Assembly (NCBI RefSeq): GCF_027891095.1
Contig: NZ_JAQIIO010000012.1
Coordinates: forward strand, 1-64,000
Source of the DNA: Aliiroseovarius salicola
GTDB lineage: Bacteria; Pseudomonadota; Alphaproteobacteria; Rhodobacterales; Rhodobacteraceae
Direction of reading: 5' to 3'
DNA length: 64,000 nt
Part shown: in pieces, positions 25,387 through 33,003 of the stretch
Position numbering within the stretch: the first letter of the stretch is position 1
How the letters are laid out: each line of letters begins with the position of its first letter
Position numbers and translations under genes: made by a program
The notes under the pieces: model-generated
The model's database searches: none
What the model was told of the DNA's origin: nothing
What the model saw: only the letters and a program-made list of their open reading frames with translations

Positions 25387-26003
25387 GTCTTATCCCCTTT
25401 CACATCCGCTTTGGCGCCGGCGGGTGGATCTATTGTGACATCCCTATGGGCGGCTTCGGGTTCTTCCACCAGAGGCGCAGTCGAGGGTTCAACCTTGCGC
25501 GCGCCGGAAAAAGCCATGGCAATGGTGGTGCGCCTTGCTTCGCGGGCTTCGCGCAGATGAACGGCCTTCTCGCGACTGACCCTGAGCCATGAGGACGACC
25601 CCTCCAGATTGCGTTCGACCGGCGGCAAGACCTCGGTGATCTGGCTGCCGTTTTTCATCCGCGACGCCCCGTCCCAGGCCAGCGCCCAGACACATTTCAT
25701 CTCGGGCTTCACCTCGCAATACGCACCGGGGCGCACACCACCACAGGGACCATTGCGCAATTGTTTGGGGCAGTTCATCGGACAGGACATACCGGTGGAG
25801 GACAGCACGCATTGCCCGCACATCTTGCAGTCAAACAGCACCGTCTTGACCGCTTTCTCCACCAACGCCACCGGGCGCTCCACCCGTTCATACCCAATCC
25901 GGGCAAACAGGGGATCCATCGCCACAAGGGTCTGTTCCACACGTCGGTAGATCCATTCAAATGCCCGCGAATGACGAATGGCAAACAACCGCAATCTATA
26001 CAT
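25383..26003 (-). CDS. MTHFR_C-domain protein (MetV-like partner of MTHFR)
   Basis: 206 residues with a cysteine-rich centre (FDCKMCGQC, GMSCPMNCPK, GPCGG, GAYCEV, MKCVW), the hallmark of the MTHFR C-terminal domain that in acetogens is the MetV subunit beside MetF. A metal or Fe-S site is expected. The ATG at 26003 has an AAGGG ribosome site; an upstream TTG is rejected. The last ~50 residues are Pro/Ala/Glu-rich. Translationally coupled to metF (ATGA overlap). Confidence 0.82.
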   Translation of the reverse strand: MYRLRLFAIRHSRAFEWIYRRVEQTLVAMDPLFARIGYERVERPVALVEKAVKTVLFDCKMCGQCVLSSTGMSCPMNCPKQLRNGPCGGVRPGAYCEVKPEMKCVWALAWDGASRMKNGSQITEVLPPVERNLEGSSSWLRVSREKAVHLREAREARRTTIAMAFSGARKVEPSTAPLVEEPEAAHRDVTIDPPAGAKADVKGDKT

Positions 26004-26125
26004 CTCGCGCCCTTTCGAAGCGGCCAGGTTTTGCTTTCGCAAAATCGAAGCACATGATTTTCCTTCAAGATTGAGGGATTGCGCTGGTTCCGGCAAGTTA
26101 AAAGCGAGTGGGGAAGGGGCACTAG

Positions 26126-26803
26126 TCAGGGATCCGACAACTCTGCCAATGCCTGCGGATTGAGAATCCTGATCTGACGGCGCCCAGTTTCAATGATCCC
26201 TGCCTTTTTGAGTGAAGAAATTGCGCGGCTTACCGCCTCTCGGTTTGCACCAAGCGTATTCCCCAACTCTGCATGTGTCGGCATGTCCTTCAAAACCCCA
26301 CCTTCACTAAGCACCCCTTCCTGCAATGCAAGCCGAAGCAAATGGGACCGCACGCGATCCACAACGGAAAAGCTGGTGAGTTCATTGCAACGCATTGTAA
26401 TTGCGCGAATTCTATCCGTCAGGCTTACAAGAATGGTATGCCGGAACCCGGGATGCATATCTATTAGAGACAGAAAATCCTTTTGCGGCAAAATCCACAT
26501 CACCGTCTTCGTTTGCGCGTAAATCGACAACGAACGTTGCGACCCATCAATCGCGGACAGCTCACCAAAAGCATCCCCGGCAGGGATTCGGCTAAAGACA
26601 ATTTCGCGCCCGTCATTTGTCCAATGCACGGCCAGGGCACGACCTTTGACCACCAGATAGACATCATTTGACGGGTCGGCGCGGTCGATGACCAACTGCC
26701 CTTGATCATATGTGGCGGGGCGCAACCGTCGCTGAACCCGCGCAAGATCTTCCTCTCCAAAACCACGAAACCACTGAAATGAACTTAGGTCTACTTTGGC
26801 CAT
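26126..26803 (-). CDS. Crp/Fnr-family regulator
   Basis: 225 residues. Cyclic-nucleotide-binding domain with an FGELSAIDGSQRSLSIYAQ-type phosphate-binding cassette, dimer helix, and HTH with ANREAVSRAIS as recognition helix. There is no N-terminal cysteine cluster, so it is Crp-like rather than oxygen-sensing Fnr. The ATG at 26803 has an AGG site; a TTG 48 bases upstream is rejected. Divergent from the pore-toxin-like operon with a Crp-like dyad between (26892-26907), so it is a good candidate regulator of that operon. Confidence 0.88.
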   Translation of the reverse strand: MAKVDLSSFQWFRGFGEEDLARVQRRLRPATYDQGQLVIDRADPSNDVYLVVKGRALAVHWTNDGREIVFSRIPAGDAFGELSAIDGSQRSLSIYAQTKTVMWILPQKDFLSLIDMHPGFRHTILVSLTDRIRAITMRCNELTSFSVVDRVRSHLLRLALQEGVLSEGGVLKDMPTHAELGNTLGANREAVSRAISSLKKAGIIETGRRQIRILNPQALAELSDP

Positions 26804-26891
26804 GACCTGATCCTTGTCTCTCAAATCGGGCCCCCAAATCGCAAATACCAAAGATCAGTTGGAGCGCGGGAGAATAAATTTTCTGCTCCGA

Positions 26892-26907
26892 TGTGCGCCA
26901 GCGCACC
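26892..26907. promoter_or_regulatory. Crp-like dyad TGTGC-N6-GCACC
   Basis: Inverted arms TGTGC and GCACC with a 6-base centre (gccagc), the geometry of Crp sites (TGTGA-N6-TCACA). It lies between the divergent Crp-type gene and the first pore-toxin-like gene, 84 bases from that gene's ATG. Confidence 0.45.
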
Positions 26908-26990
26908 GAACTGGCTCGTCAGCTCTGGCAGCGTAGTCCTGCGGCAGAGACATCGCTGCAGAACCCAAGTAACTGCCAAGGAGACTGACA

Positions 26991-28190
26991 ATGGCTCTGG
27001 ATAACACCACCAGCATTTCCGTTACCGACCTTCGACAAGACCTGTTTCAGGTCGGAGCTGAGGTCTTACACATGCAAGGGCGCGCCATGGTGCTTGATCG
27101 ACAGGTCAATCTGAAGGTGCTGACTGATCCGACGGGCGTCGGAGGCGAGGCGATTGCAGCGCAAAAATCCATGCGCAAAGCCGCCAACTATTACCTATCC
27201 ACCGTGATGCCAAAGTTGATCAGGATCGTCACTGATGCTTCTGCCGCGCGAAACCTTGTTGTTGCGCTGAAGACCACACTTGCACCGGTGACTGACCCTG
27301 AAGAAGCCAAGCGGCTAATCACCTCGGTGGCAAACCAGCTGGATGTCTATGCAAAGAACACACAGGACGCTGTCCAACTGGCGCAGACAAGCGTGAATGT
27401 CACGACTGCCGCAAGCACTAAACTGGCGACCGCGATTGCGGATGCAACCGCAAAGCTGGACGGGCCAAACGGTCAGATCGCCGCCGCACAGACCGAGATT
27501 GACGCGACGGAAAAAGAAGTTTTCGACGCCATACAGGCCATTGTGACCAATGCCGATAGCATCGGCGAGGGTGTCAAGGATCTGGTGACCTATGTGCTGT
27601 CCTTCATCGGCGGGGGCGATAAAGACAACAAATCCGATGGCACCTCGAAAGGCGACGATTCCTCCTCTGAGAAAAAGGAGAAATCAGCGCCAAAATCCGG
27701 CGACGAAAAAGCTGAAAATGGCGAGAACGGTGATGGCCCCTCTGGTGGGGGAGATAAGGAAGAAGGAGGTGAGATTGCTGAATTTCCAGCCCAATCGATC
27801 ACCACCATTTCTACCGGTGTCGCAGGCATCTCTGAGGCACAGAAAGCGATCAAGAGCGGAAACGCGCTTCTGAATAAACAATACCAGGCCTTCGCGGCGA
27901 TGAGCGCAATGCTTGCCGCGGTCCAGGTTATCAACTCTCAGATCGGCACAATCAACAAAACCGGGGCCAGCCTTCTGACCGCAGTTAGTGAGGCCGCGAC
28001 CTCATACGGCGATATCGCGTCTGGCATGACCGCGTTGGCCAACAAAGTCGATCAGGACGGCGGCCTTCCCGCCGCAATGTCTGAAATCAACGCGGTGATC
28101 GCCGATTGGAGCCGTTTGCGCGGCGAACTGGACGATATGCGCGCCGCCCTGTCAGGCGTTGGGTCCTATTTTCCACCGCTTTCCGACTGA
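26991..28190 (+). CDS. Alpha-helical pore-forming toxin-like subunit A (hydrophilic head)
   Basis: 399 residues, almost entirely predicted helix and coiled coil, no signal peptide. The segment MRKAANYYLSTVMPKLIRIV (61-80) matches the early helix of HBL/NHE/XaxA-type toxins, and Val/Ala/Thr-rich heptads follow (110-200). Where family members have a hydrophobic tongue, this protein has a short LVTYVLSFIGGG and then ~55 acidic, Lys/Ser/Gly-rich disordered residues (209-263), followed by more helices (270-390). Strong ribosome site (aaggagactgaca). Best read as the hydrophilic, AhlA-like partner of a tripartite system. Remote homology only. Confidence 0.65.
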   Translation: MALDNTTSISVTDLRQDLFQVGAEVLHMQGRAMVLDRQVNLKVLTDPTGVGGEAIAAQKSMRKAANYYLSTVMPKLIRIVTDASAARNLVVALKTTLAPVTDPEEAKRLITSVANQLDVYAKNTQDAVQLAQTSVNVTTAASTKLATAIADATAKLDGPNGQIAAAQTEIDATEKEVFDAIQAIVTNADSIGEGVKDLVTYVLSFIGGGDKDNKSDGTSKGDDSSSEKKEKSAPKSGDEKAENGENGDGPSGGGDKEEGGEIAEFPAQSITTISTGVAGISEAQKAIKSGNALLNKQYQAFAAMSAMLAAVQVINSQIGTINKTGASLLTAVSEAATSYGDIASGMTALANKVDQDGGLPAAMSEINAVIADWSRLRGELDDMRAALSGVGSYFPPLSD

Positions 28191-28280
28191 CATGTTCGAT
28201 CAGGGCGTAGATCGCCCCGGTCCGTTTTCCCGAGTTTCCAACGTGTAAACCACCACCCCATTCAATAGCAGGAGAAAATT

Positions 28281-29390
28281 ATGAATATCGTATTACTCGC
28301 GAACAACACCTCCACGGCCCAACAGGCATCAAACGCCAATATTGCCACCGCTGGACAGGCCTCAATCGTTCAGGGGTATGCTATGACAGTGCAGCGACAG
28401 CCCTTTGTCGATTTCGGTGACTTCAAGAACTTGAAAACGTTCGAAACGGACATCAACAACGGGATCAAAAGCGCGCAGTCCCACGCGAGCAATTATCTTG
28501 ACAACATCCTGCCGGAGATGATCCAGCAAAACTCGAATATCAAGGCATATTTCAATCTGCAAAACGCCTTGGGTACGGCGCTGGATCCTTCAGCTCCGGC
28601 AAGCCAGGCCATTGCCTTGATGAAGCAAGTCCAGGAGCAAACTCAGGGCTATCAGACAAGCGCCAAGGGGTTGGTGACAAACCTCAACACACTTCGCAAC
28701 AATCTGAACACCGATAGCTCCAACTTCTCGGGCTATGTCACCAAACTGAACGCTGCGGTCGATGGCGACAATGGCGTTTTGGCCCAGCTCGATAAGCAGG
28801 TCGATGACATCGACACCAAAATTGATACCGCAATCGCGGGCGCTGCCCTATCCGGGCTCACGATCGCAGGCGGCGGGCTGATGATTGCTGTCGGTGGAAT
28901 TGCCGACTTTGTAACCGCAGGTGCGTCAACACCATTGGTTGTAGCGGGCGTTGCCGTAGTCGCGGTTGGGGTTGCGGGTGCGGCCGCATCCGGCATCGCA
29001 ATTGGTGTTCTTCTGGACCAGAAAGGCAAGGTTCTGACCGAGAAGGCCAATCTGAAAGCCGAGGTCAAGCTAGCTCGTGGCATGTCTGGCGGCTTTGACT
29101 CTCTCGCGAAAAAGGCCGGCGGTGCCGCCGATGCGGCACAGGACATGGCCAATGCCTGGACCTCACTGGAGCAGGACATGGGTAGCCTGATCGGTCAGCT
29201 CGAAAACGGTGAGACCGACGTCAAATCCCTGCGCAACCTCTACCAGGCTGCCGCAAAAGGTACGGTCAAGGATATCCAGAACGACACCAATGTCATTCAG
29301 CAGCAGCTGGCTGGCGTCAACAAAAAATATGCCCCCGATGGAACGTCAATCGGGACCTATGTTCAGGATCAAATGAAGGCGGCTGCATAG
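28281..29390 (+). CDS. Alpha-helical pore-forming toxin-like subunit B (membrane-inserting)
   Basis: 369 residues. Helical stalk with SHASNYLDNILPEMIQQNSNIKA-type early helices (shown in part), then a long hydrophobic Gly/Ala-rich hairpin at about 184-245 (SGLTIAGGGLMIAVGG and PLVVAGVAVVAVGVAGAA regions), returning to an amphipathic helix (250-300). This is the layout of the HBL-B/NheA/AhlB component that inserts two helices per subunit. No signal peptide. Ribosome site caggagaaaatt. The 90-bp gap after subunit A contains a weak GGGCG/CGCCC hairpin (28203-28217). Confidence 0.72.
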   Translation: MNIVLLANNTSTAQQASNANIATAGQASIVQGYAMTVQRQPFVDFGDFKNLKTFETDINNGIKSAQSHASNYLDNILPEMIQQNSNIKAYFNLQNALGTALDPSAPASQAIALMKQVQEQTQGYQTSAKGLVTNLNTLRNNLNTDSSNFSGYVTKLNAAVDGDNGVLAQLDKQVDDIDTKIDTAIAGAALSGLTIAGGGLMIAVGGIADFVTAGASTPLVVAGVAVVAVGVAGAAASGIAIGVLLDQKGKVLTEKANLKAEVKLARGMSGGFDSLAKKAGGAADAAQDMANAWTSLEQDMGSLIGQLENGETDVKSLRNLYQAAAKGTVKDIQNDTNVIQQQLAGVNKKYAPDGTSIGTYVQDQMKAAA

Positions 29391-29397
29391 TCTCCGA

Positions 29398-29420
29398 GTG
29401 ACCCGGCGACCCCGGGTCAC
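29398..29420 (+). repeat. Hairpin between subunit B and subunit C genes
   Basis: Perfect nine-base arms gtgacccgg and ccgggtcac with a 5-base loop, followed by a C-rich stretch with no T-run, so a processing or stability element is more likely than a terminator. Confidence 0.5.
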
Positions 29421-29450
29421 CTCCCCCTCTGACAATCGAAAGGATAGACC

Positions 29451-30260
29451 ATGTTCAGACAGGTCATCGCCAATGCATTGAATCTTGCCAACGCCATCTC
29501 TGCCCTGCCAAAGACGTCCCAATCACAGGCCATCATCCAACACGCCAGCAATTTCAGTGATACAGAAGTTCCGGCCCTTCAGAGCTTCGCCAGCGCTTGC
29601 ACGAGTTTCCTAAACTCGGCGACGCCGAGCGTTGCCACAATGCTCAAAGCCATCGAAGGCGGAGCTACCCCCGAAAGCCAGAAATCCGCTTTGGACAATC
29701 TGATCAGCCAGATCGATGGGCTCGATACGCTGGCGGTGAAAAGCAATACCGATCTGAATTCGTTTCGCAATACCTTCAACGCTGATTGCGCAGAGCTGCA
29801 AACTGCGGTTGGCCAGCTTCGTGGTCAGATCGCCGGGCTGCAGGCGCGACAAAGCCACTACCGGCAGAAAGCTAAGGAACTTCAGTCACGCATCAATGTG
29901 ATGAATGTCATGGTTTGGGTCCCCTTTGTCGGATGGATTGTCAAAGGTGCTTCTGAACTGGCGAGTCTGATCACGGAGCACAAATCCACCGAAGTGGCGC
30001 TATCGGATGCCACCAGCTCTCTGGCGAATGTGAAAGCGCAGGAAGCACAGCTCAATTCATCGGTCGTACAAGCGCAACAGCTTCAGTCCCTGGTCGGACA
30101 GCTGGCTTCGGGAACCCAGAACGTGACCAACGCTGTCAACATGCTCAAGCAGCAACTCGACAACGAGGAAAACTTTCTGAATGGCGTAGGAGACGCGCCA
30201 AAGCTGTTTCTCACCGCGGCGCAAACATCGCTGCAACAACTTGCCACGCAAGTTTCCTAA
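29451..30260 (+). CDS. Alpha-helical pore-forming toxin-like subunit C (short hydrophobic head)
   Basis: 269 residues, helical, no signal peptide. A long coiled-coil pair flanks a short hydrophobic turn at 149-174 (NVMNVMVWVPFVGWIVKG region), like the smaller head of AhlC-type subunits. KELQSRINV before it and SLITEHKSTEVALSDA after it are the ascending and descending helices. Ribosome site gaaaggatagacc. Third member of the set; the differing head types of A, B and C match the three roles in known tripartite alpha-pore toxins. Confidence 0.65.
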   Translation: MFRQVIANALNLANAISALPKTSQSQAIIQHASNFSDTEVPALQSFASACTSFLNSATPSVATMLKAIEGGATPESQKSALDNLISQIDGLDTLAVKSNTDLNSFRNTFNADCAELQTAVGQLRGQIAGLQARQSHYRQKAKELQSRINVMNVMVWVPFVGWIVKGASELASLITEHKSTEVALSDATSSLANVKAQEAQLNSSVVQAQQLQSLVGQLASGTQNVTNAVNMLKQQLDNEENFLNGVGDAPKLFLTAAQTSLQQLATQVS

Positions 30261-30284
30261 CCCTCCAGACCAAAGGAAAGACCA

Positions 30285-30680
30285 ATGACACATCTTCGCA
30301 AACTGATTGCCGCCATAGGTATCGCTTCGCTCTGTGGCACCGCCGCGTTTGCCGATTGCGGGGCGGCCAATAACGCCGATCTTGCCGACAGCATTGCCTA
30401 TGGGCATGCCTATTCCAAGCACCATGCTGAGTTTGACAATGGCGCAGTTGTAAACGGGATCGCGTTCCCAGATGAAGACATCACCAATGCAAATGATTTT
30501 GCCTTATTCTTGCTGGGCATCCTGAATACGCCCAGCCTGAACAAAGCGTTAAACAATGATCGGCATGCTTATTGGGATACGCCAACCGGAACGATCATCA
30601 TCGAGAATCGTAATGTCGATGATTGCGGCACTGCCTTCCGGCCTAATGACGGCGTCGACTATTATAACAGACAGAACTAA
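30285..30680 (+). CDS. Secreted small protein resembling a polymorphic-toxin RNase domain
   Basis: 131 residues with a Sec signal peptide (1-23, cleavage after AFA). The mature part has AYGHAYSKHHAEF (38-50), then DFALFLLGILNTPS, RHAYWDTPTGTIIIEN (93-108) and DDCGTAFRP (112-120). This order (HA..KH..EF / R.AYW...TG..VI / GGTAFRP) is what I recall from C-terminal nuclease domains of contact-dependent and other polymorphic toxins, thought to be BECR-type RNases. His41 and His46 would be catalytic candidates. Two cysteines (25, 115) could form a disulfide. It follows subunit C by 24 bases in the same operon. The RNase role is inference. Confidence 0.55.
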   Translation: MTHLRKLIAAIGIASLCGTAAFADCGAANNADLADSIAYGHAYSKHHAEFDNGAVVNGIAFPDEDITNANDFALFLLGILNTPSLNKALNNDRHAYWDTPTGTIIIENRNVDDCGTAFRPNDGVDYYNRQN

Positions 30681-30690
30681 ACCTGTGGGC

Positions 30691-30732
30691 GATTTGCCCG
30701 AGTTTTCGAAGTTGTGAAAGCGCGGGCAAATC
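30691..30732 (+). repeat. Hairpin between nuclease-like gene and small downstream ORF
   Basis: Perfect 10-base arms gatttgcccg and cgggcaaatc with a 22-base loop. It lies between the stop of the nuclease-like gene and the 58-codon ORF and has no downstream T-run. It may set relative expression of the two. Confidence 0.5.
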
Positions 30733-30763
30733 TGCATTCTGGGGAAAACGAAGGGATCAATCG

Positions 30764-30940
30764 ATGTCAAGCCAACCCATTTGTCTGAGCCGGGACGAGC
30801 TCAATGCGACTATCCAGGCACTGAGCTATATGTTGTCGCAAACCGAGGAGAGTGAGTTTCACACCCTCGTTGGCCTCCCAAAGTCGAAAGGCCATGCCCT
30901 GACGGACCGGCTGAACGAGATATTCCGTAGTATGAAGTGA
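30764..30940 (+). CDS. 58-residue protein, candidate immunity protein
   Basis: Short ORF with an AAGGGA ribosome site 5 bases before its ATG. The sequence (LSRDELNATIQALSYML, SEFHTLVGLPKSKGHALTDRL) resembles small helical proteins I recall next to toxins of the same nuclease type, with an LT.DEL...QALNEV....F..RIG pattern. No signal peptide, which fits a cytosolic antidote. Codon usage and position support a real gene; the function is inference from place and weak resemblance. Confidence 0.5.
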   Translation: MSSQPICLSRDELNATIQALSYMLSQTEESEFHTLVGLPKSKGHALTDRLNEIFRSMK

Positions 30941-31503
30941 GGGAATTGATTTATTGCGTATTTCGCCGAAGCGGATCACTCAGCACCACGCAGTTTATTC
31001 GAATTCACTACGTTGTTCATCGGACTTGGGTAGGTTTCGGCTGGGTGAAAAGAGACGCCCAAAGGTGTCTGTTTCGATAATTCTGCTGTCGGATTTATCG
31101 TAGTTTATTTAGAGGCCCGCTCTGGCGCATTAGAAATGTCCTGTTTCCCTTTCAATGGCCAAAGAAGTTCTTCGCGCAGACAAGCGATGGGATGAATTTT
31201 TTTACATAATAAACCTTATGCGATTGGTGCTATGTACGCGGTGCGCACGACCAACAAGAGCGACTCCTATTAGAAACCAATGGTTTATCTAATGAGGGGA
31301 TCATCGCATGGGCACGGTTTTTTGTTGCACGAGATACGCAGCGGAATTCTGACCCACAGCATCCCTGTCGGGCAGTATGACGGCCCATATCTGTTCTACC
31401 CCGACGAATGAATGATCCCCCCACTGAACTGGTCCGCCCCTATAGTTAGGAGGCGGAGGATTAAAGATGGAAATCAAGCGACATAAAGCGGAAAAGATTT
31501 TTA
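30941..31503. other. AT-rich gene-poor stretch with gene remnants and an IS fragment
   Basis: This 560-bp stretch is clearly more AT-rich than its surroundings. It holds a possible terminator (agacgcc/ggtgtct stem at 31053-31070, followed by gttt), a 39-codon open frame (31292-31411) and the left end of an IS3-type element (31409-31518). Nothing else is supported. Confidence 0.5.
31292..31411 (+). pseudogene. Possible C-terminal remnant of an unidentified gene
   Basis: A 39-residue frame ending HSIPVGQYDGPYLFYPDE has protein-like composition but no ribosome site. Its stop codon coincides with the start of the IS remnant. Probably the stub of a gene disrupted here; parent family not recognised. 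Confidence 0.25.
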
Positions 31504-31518
31504 CTAAGTTACGGCAGG
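31409..31518 (+). mobile_element. IS3-family insertion sequence remnant (left end and orfA start)
   Basis: Terminal-repeat-like tgatccccccactgaactgg leads into gtccgcccctatagttagga and the start of an orfA at 31467: MEIKRHKAEKIFTKLRQ, the usual N-terminus of IS3-type OrfA. It runs out after ~17 codons and stops at 31541. No orfB, no right end. The break is at about 31518, inside the 3' end of the TetR gene on the other strand. Confidence 0.7.
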
Positions 31519-32091
31519 CTTTGTCGCCAAGCGGCAGATAAGATCGACATGTGTATCGAGCCATTCGCGATCCAACGGCAATCCCGCAATATACTTTCGA
31601 AAATAGGGGACAGCGATCGCCATTTCCGCCAGCTGCCCAACCGGCGCGGATTCGAGAAGCTCACCGCGCTCCCCTGCGGCGGCAAATACGGCCTCCACGC
31701 TGGCGATCCGGTCTCGCATAAAGTCATTGATAACAGCCCGCGCCTGTGAATCGGTCGCCGCCAATGCTACGACTTGCGGAGCGACCTGGCCCCAGGGCGT
31801 TTCGTTCAAAGCGATCAACAGATTGCCCATCATCCACGCCAGATCGGCACGAAATGGTCCGTTGGTTTTCGGCGGGAAGTTTGGCGAGGTTGCCGCCAGA
31901 AGGAAGACGTCGTTGCGCAGCGATTCCAGTTTCGGCCAATGCCGATAAAGCGTACTGCGCGAGATTCCGGTCGCGGTGCTCACCGACCCGTGGGTGACCG
32001 CCAGTACCCCATTTTCGTGCAGAATTTTCAGTGCCACATCAAGTGCAAGGTTACGGGTTGCAGCCAGTCGCGGGTCTTTCGGTCGGGTCAT
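31504..32091 (-). CDS. TetR/AcrR-family regulator, C-terminus altered by IS insertion
   Basis: 195 residues. N-terminal HTH (ILHENGVLAVTHGSVSTATGISRSTLYRHWPKL region) and a helical ligand domain. The last few residues (PAVT) and the stop codon are supplied by the IS3-type remnant, so the native C-terminal end is lost. The main body is intact and may still work. Divergent from cytochrome c' across a 235-bp gap containing acattgt/acaat-type half sites that could be its operator. Confidence 0.8.
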   Translation of the reverse strand: MTRPKDPRLAATRNLALDVALKILHENGVLAVTHGSVSTATGISRSTLYRHWPKLESLRNDVFLLAATSPNFPPKTNGPFRADLAWMMGNLLIALNETPWGQVAPQVVALAATDSQARAVINDFMRDRIASVEAVFAAAGERGELLESAPVGQLAEMAIAVPYFRKYIAGLPLDREWLDTHVDLICRLATKPAVT

Positions 32092-32326
32092 TCGACGCCC
32101 CTATAAAACACATTGTTGCGGTGCGATACAATTTGTTCTAAAAGTATCCACATCATTGCCATGGCATCTTACTGTTTCTCGAAAAGGTTCATCAAGTGTT
32201 CACAGGTTTTCACCAGTCAATGGAAGCGCCGGGACACATGAGATCCTCACAAAACATTGTACGCGGCTTGTACGCCGGGAAGAAAGACATGGTCTGATGA
32301 AAAATTTTCAAGCGGAGAAAAACAGG

Positions 32327-32806
32327 ATGAAACGAAACAAAGTATGGATCGCGGCCGGTCTGGTCTCTGCATTGTCTGTCGGCACCGTGTTGGCCGAAAG
32401 TCATGCGGATAACCCGTTTGCCGCAGGTGTAAAGGCGCGTCAGGCACATATGCAACTTTACGCCTTTAACCTCGGTATCCTTGGTGCGATGGCAAAGGGC
32501 GAAGCGGAATACGATGCCGAAGCGGCAGCTTTGGCTGCCAACAACATCGTGCATATCGCATCGGTTCACCAACCGCAGGCGTGGGCTCCGGGTTCCGACA
32601 ATTCCGCCATCAATGGGACGCGTGCACTTCCCGCGCTTTGGCAAAACTTCCCGGATGTCGGCCAAAAATCGAAAGATCTGTTTGCAGCGGCAGAAGCGAT
32701 GAAAGCAGTGGCTGGTGACGGCCAGCAAGCCCTCGGTGGCGCCATGGGCAAGCTGGGTGCTGCCTGCAGCGCGTGTCACAAGGCATATCGCGCACCAGAG
32801 AACTAG
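32327..32806 (+). CDS. Cytochrome c', class II c-type cytochrome
   Basis: 159 residues with a Sec signal (about 1-24, cleavage after LAES or VLA). Four-helix bundle with the single haem site CSACHK near the C-terminus, as in class II cytochromes. The start at 32327 has a gagaaaaacagg site. Periplasmic; members bind NO or CO or carry electrons. It stands alone, divergent from the TetR gene. Confidence 0.85.
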   Translation: MKRNKVWIAAGLVSALSVGTVLAESHADNPFAAGVKARQAHMQLYAFNLGILGAMAKGEAEYDAEAAALAANNIVHIASVHQPQAWAPGSDNSAINGTRALPALWQNFPDVGQKSKDLFAAAEAMKAVAGDGQQALGGAMGKLGAACSACHKAYRAPEN

Positions 32807-32871
32807 GTCGAGAAAACAGCTCGTCGATCACTTCAAGGCTCCTGGCCGCTTGAAAGACGGGCAACAAAACC

Positions 32872-32920
32872 GGCCTTCCTTTCTTATTCTCTGCACGTCA
32901 TGGCACAAGAAGGGAAGGCC
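32872..32920. repeat. 14-bp inverted repeat after cytochrome c' gene
   Basis: Arms ggccttcctttctt (32872-32885) and aagaagggaaggcc (32907-32920) pair with one G-T; the loop is 21 bases. No T-run follows, so it is either a stem-loop stabilising the cytochrome mRNA or a relic of a mobile element. Confidence 0.5.
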
Positions 32921-33003
32921 ATGCTTTGGTAGCGGCGCAGGGACAGTTTCGCCATCAACGAAATCTATCAAGTTTAAAAATTAACTCTCTGGAGACAGAT
33001 TTG

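Noticed and set aside
30941-31290. Further small genes in the AT-rich stretch after the immunity candidate
   Set aside because: Short open frames lack ribosome sites and protein-like composition.
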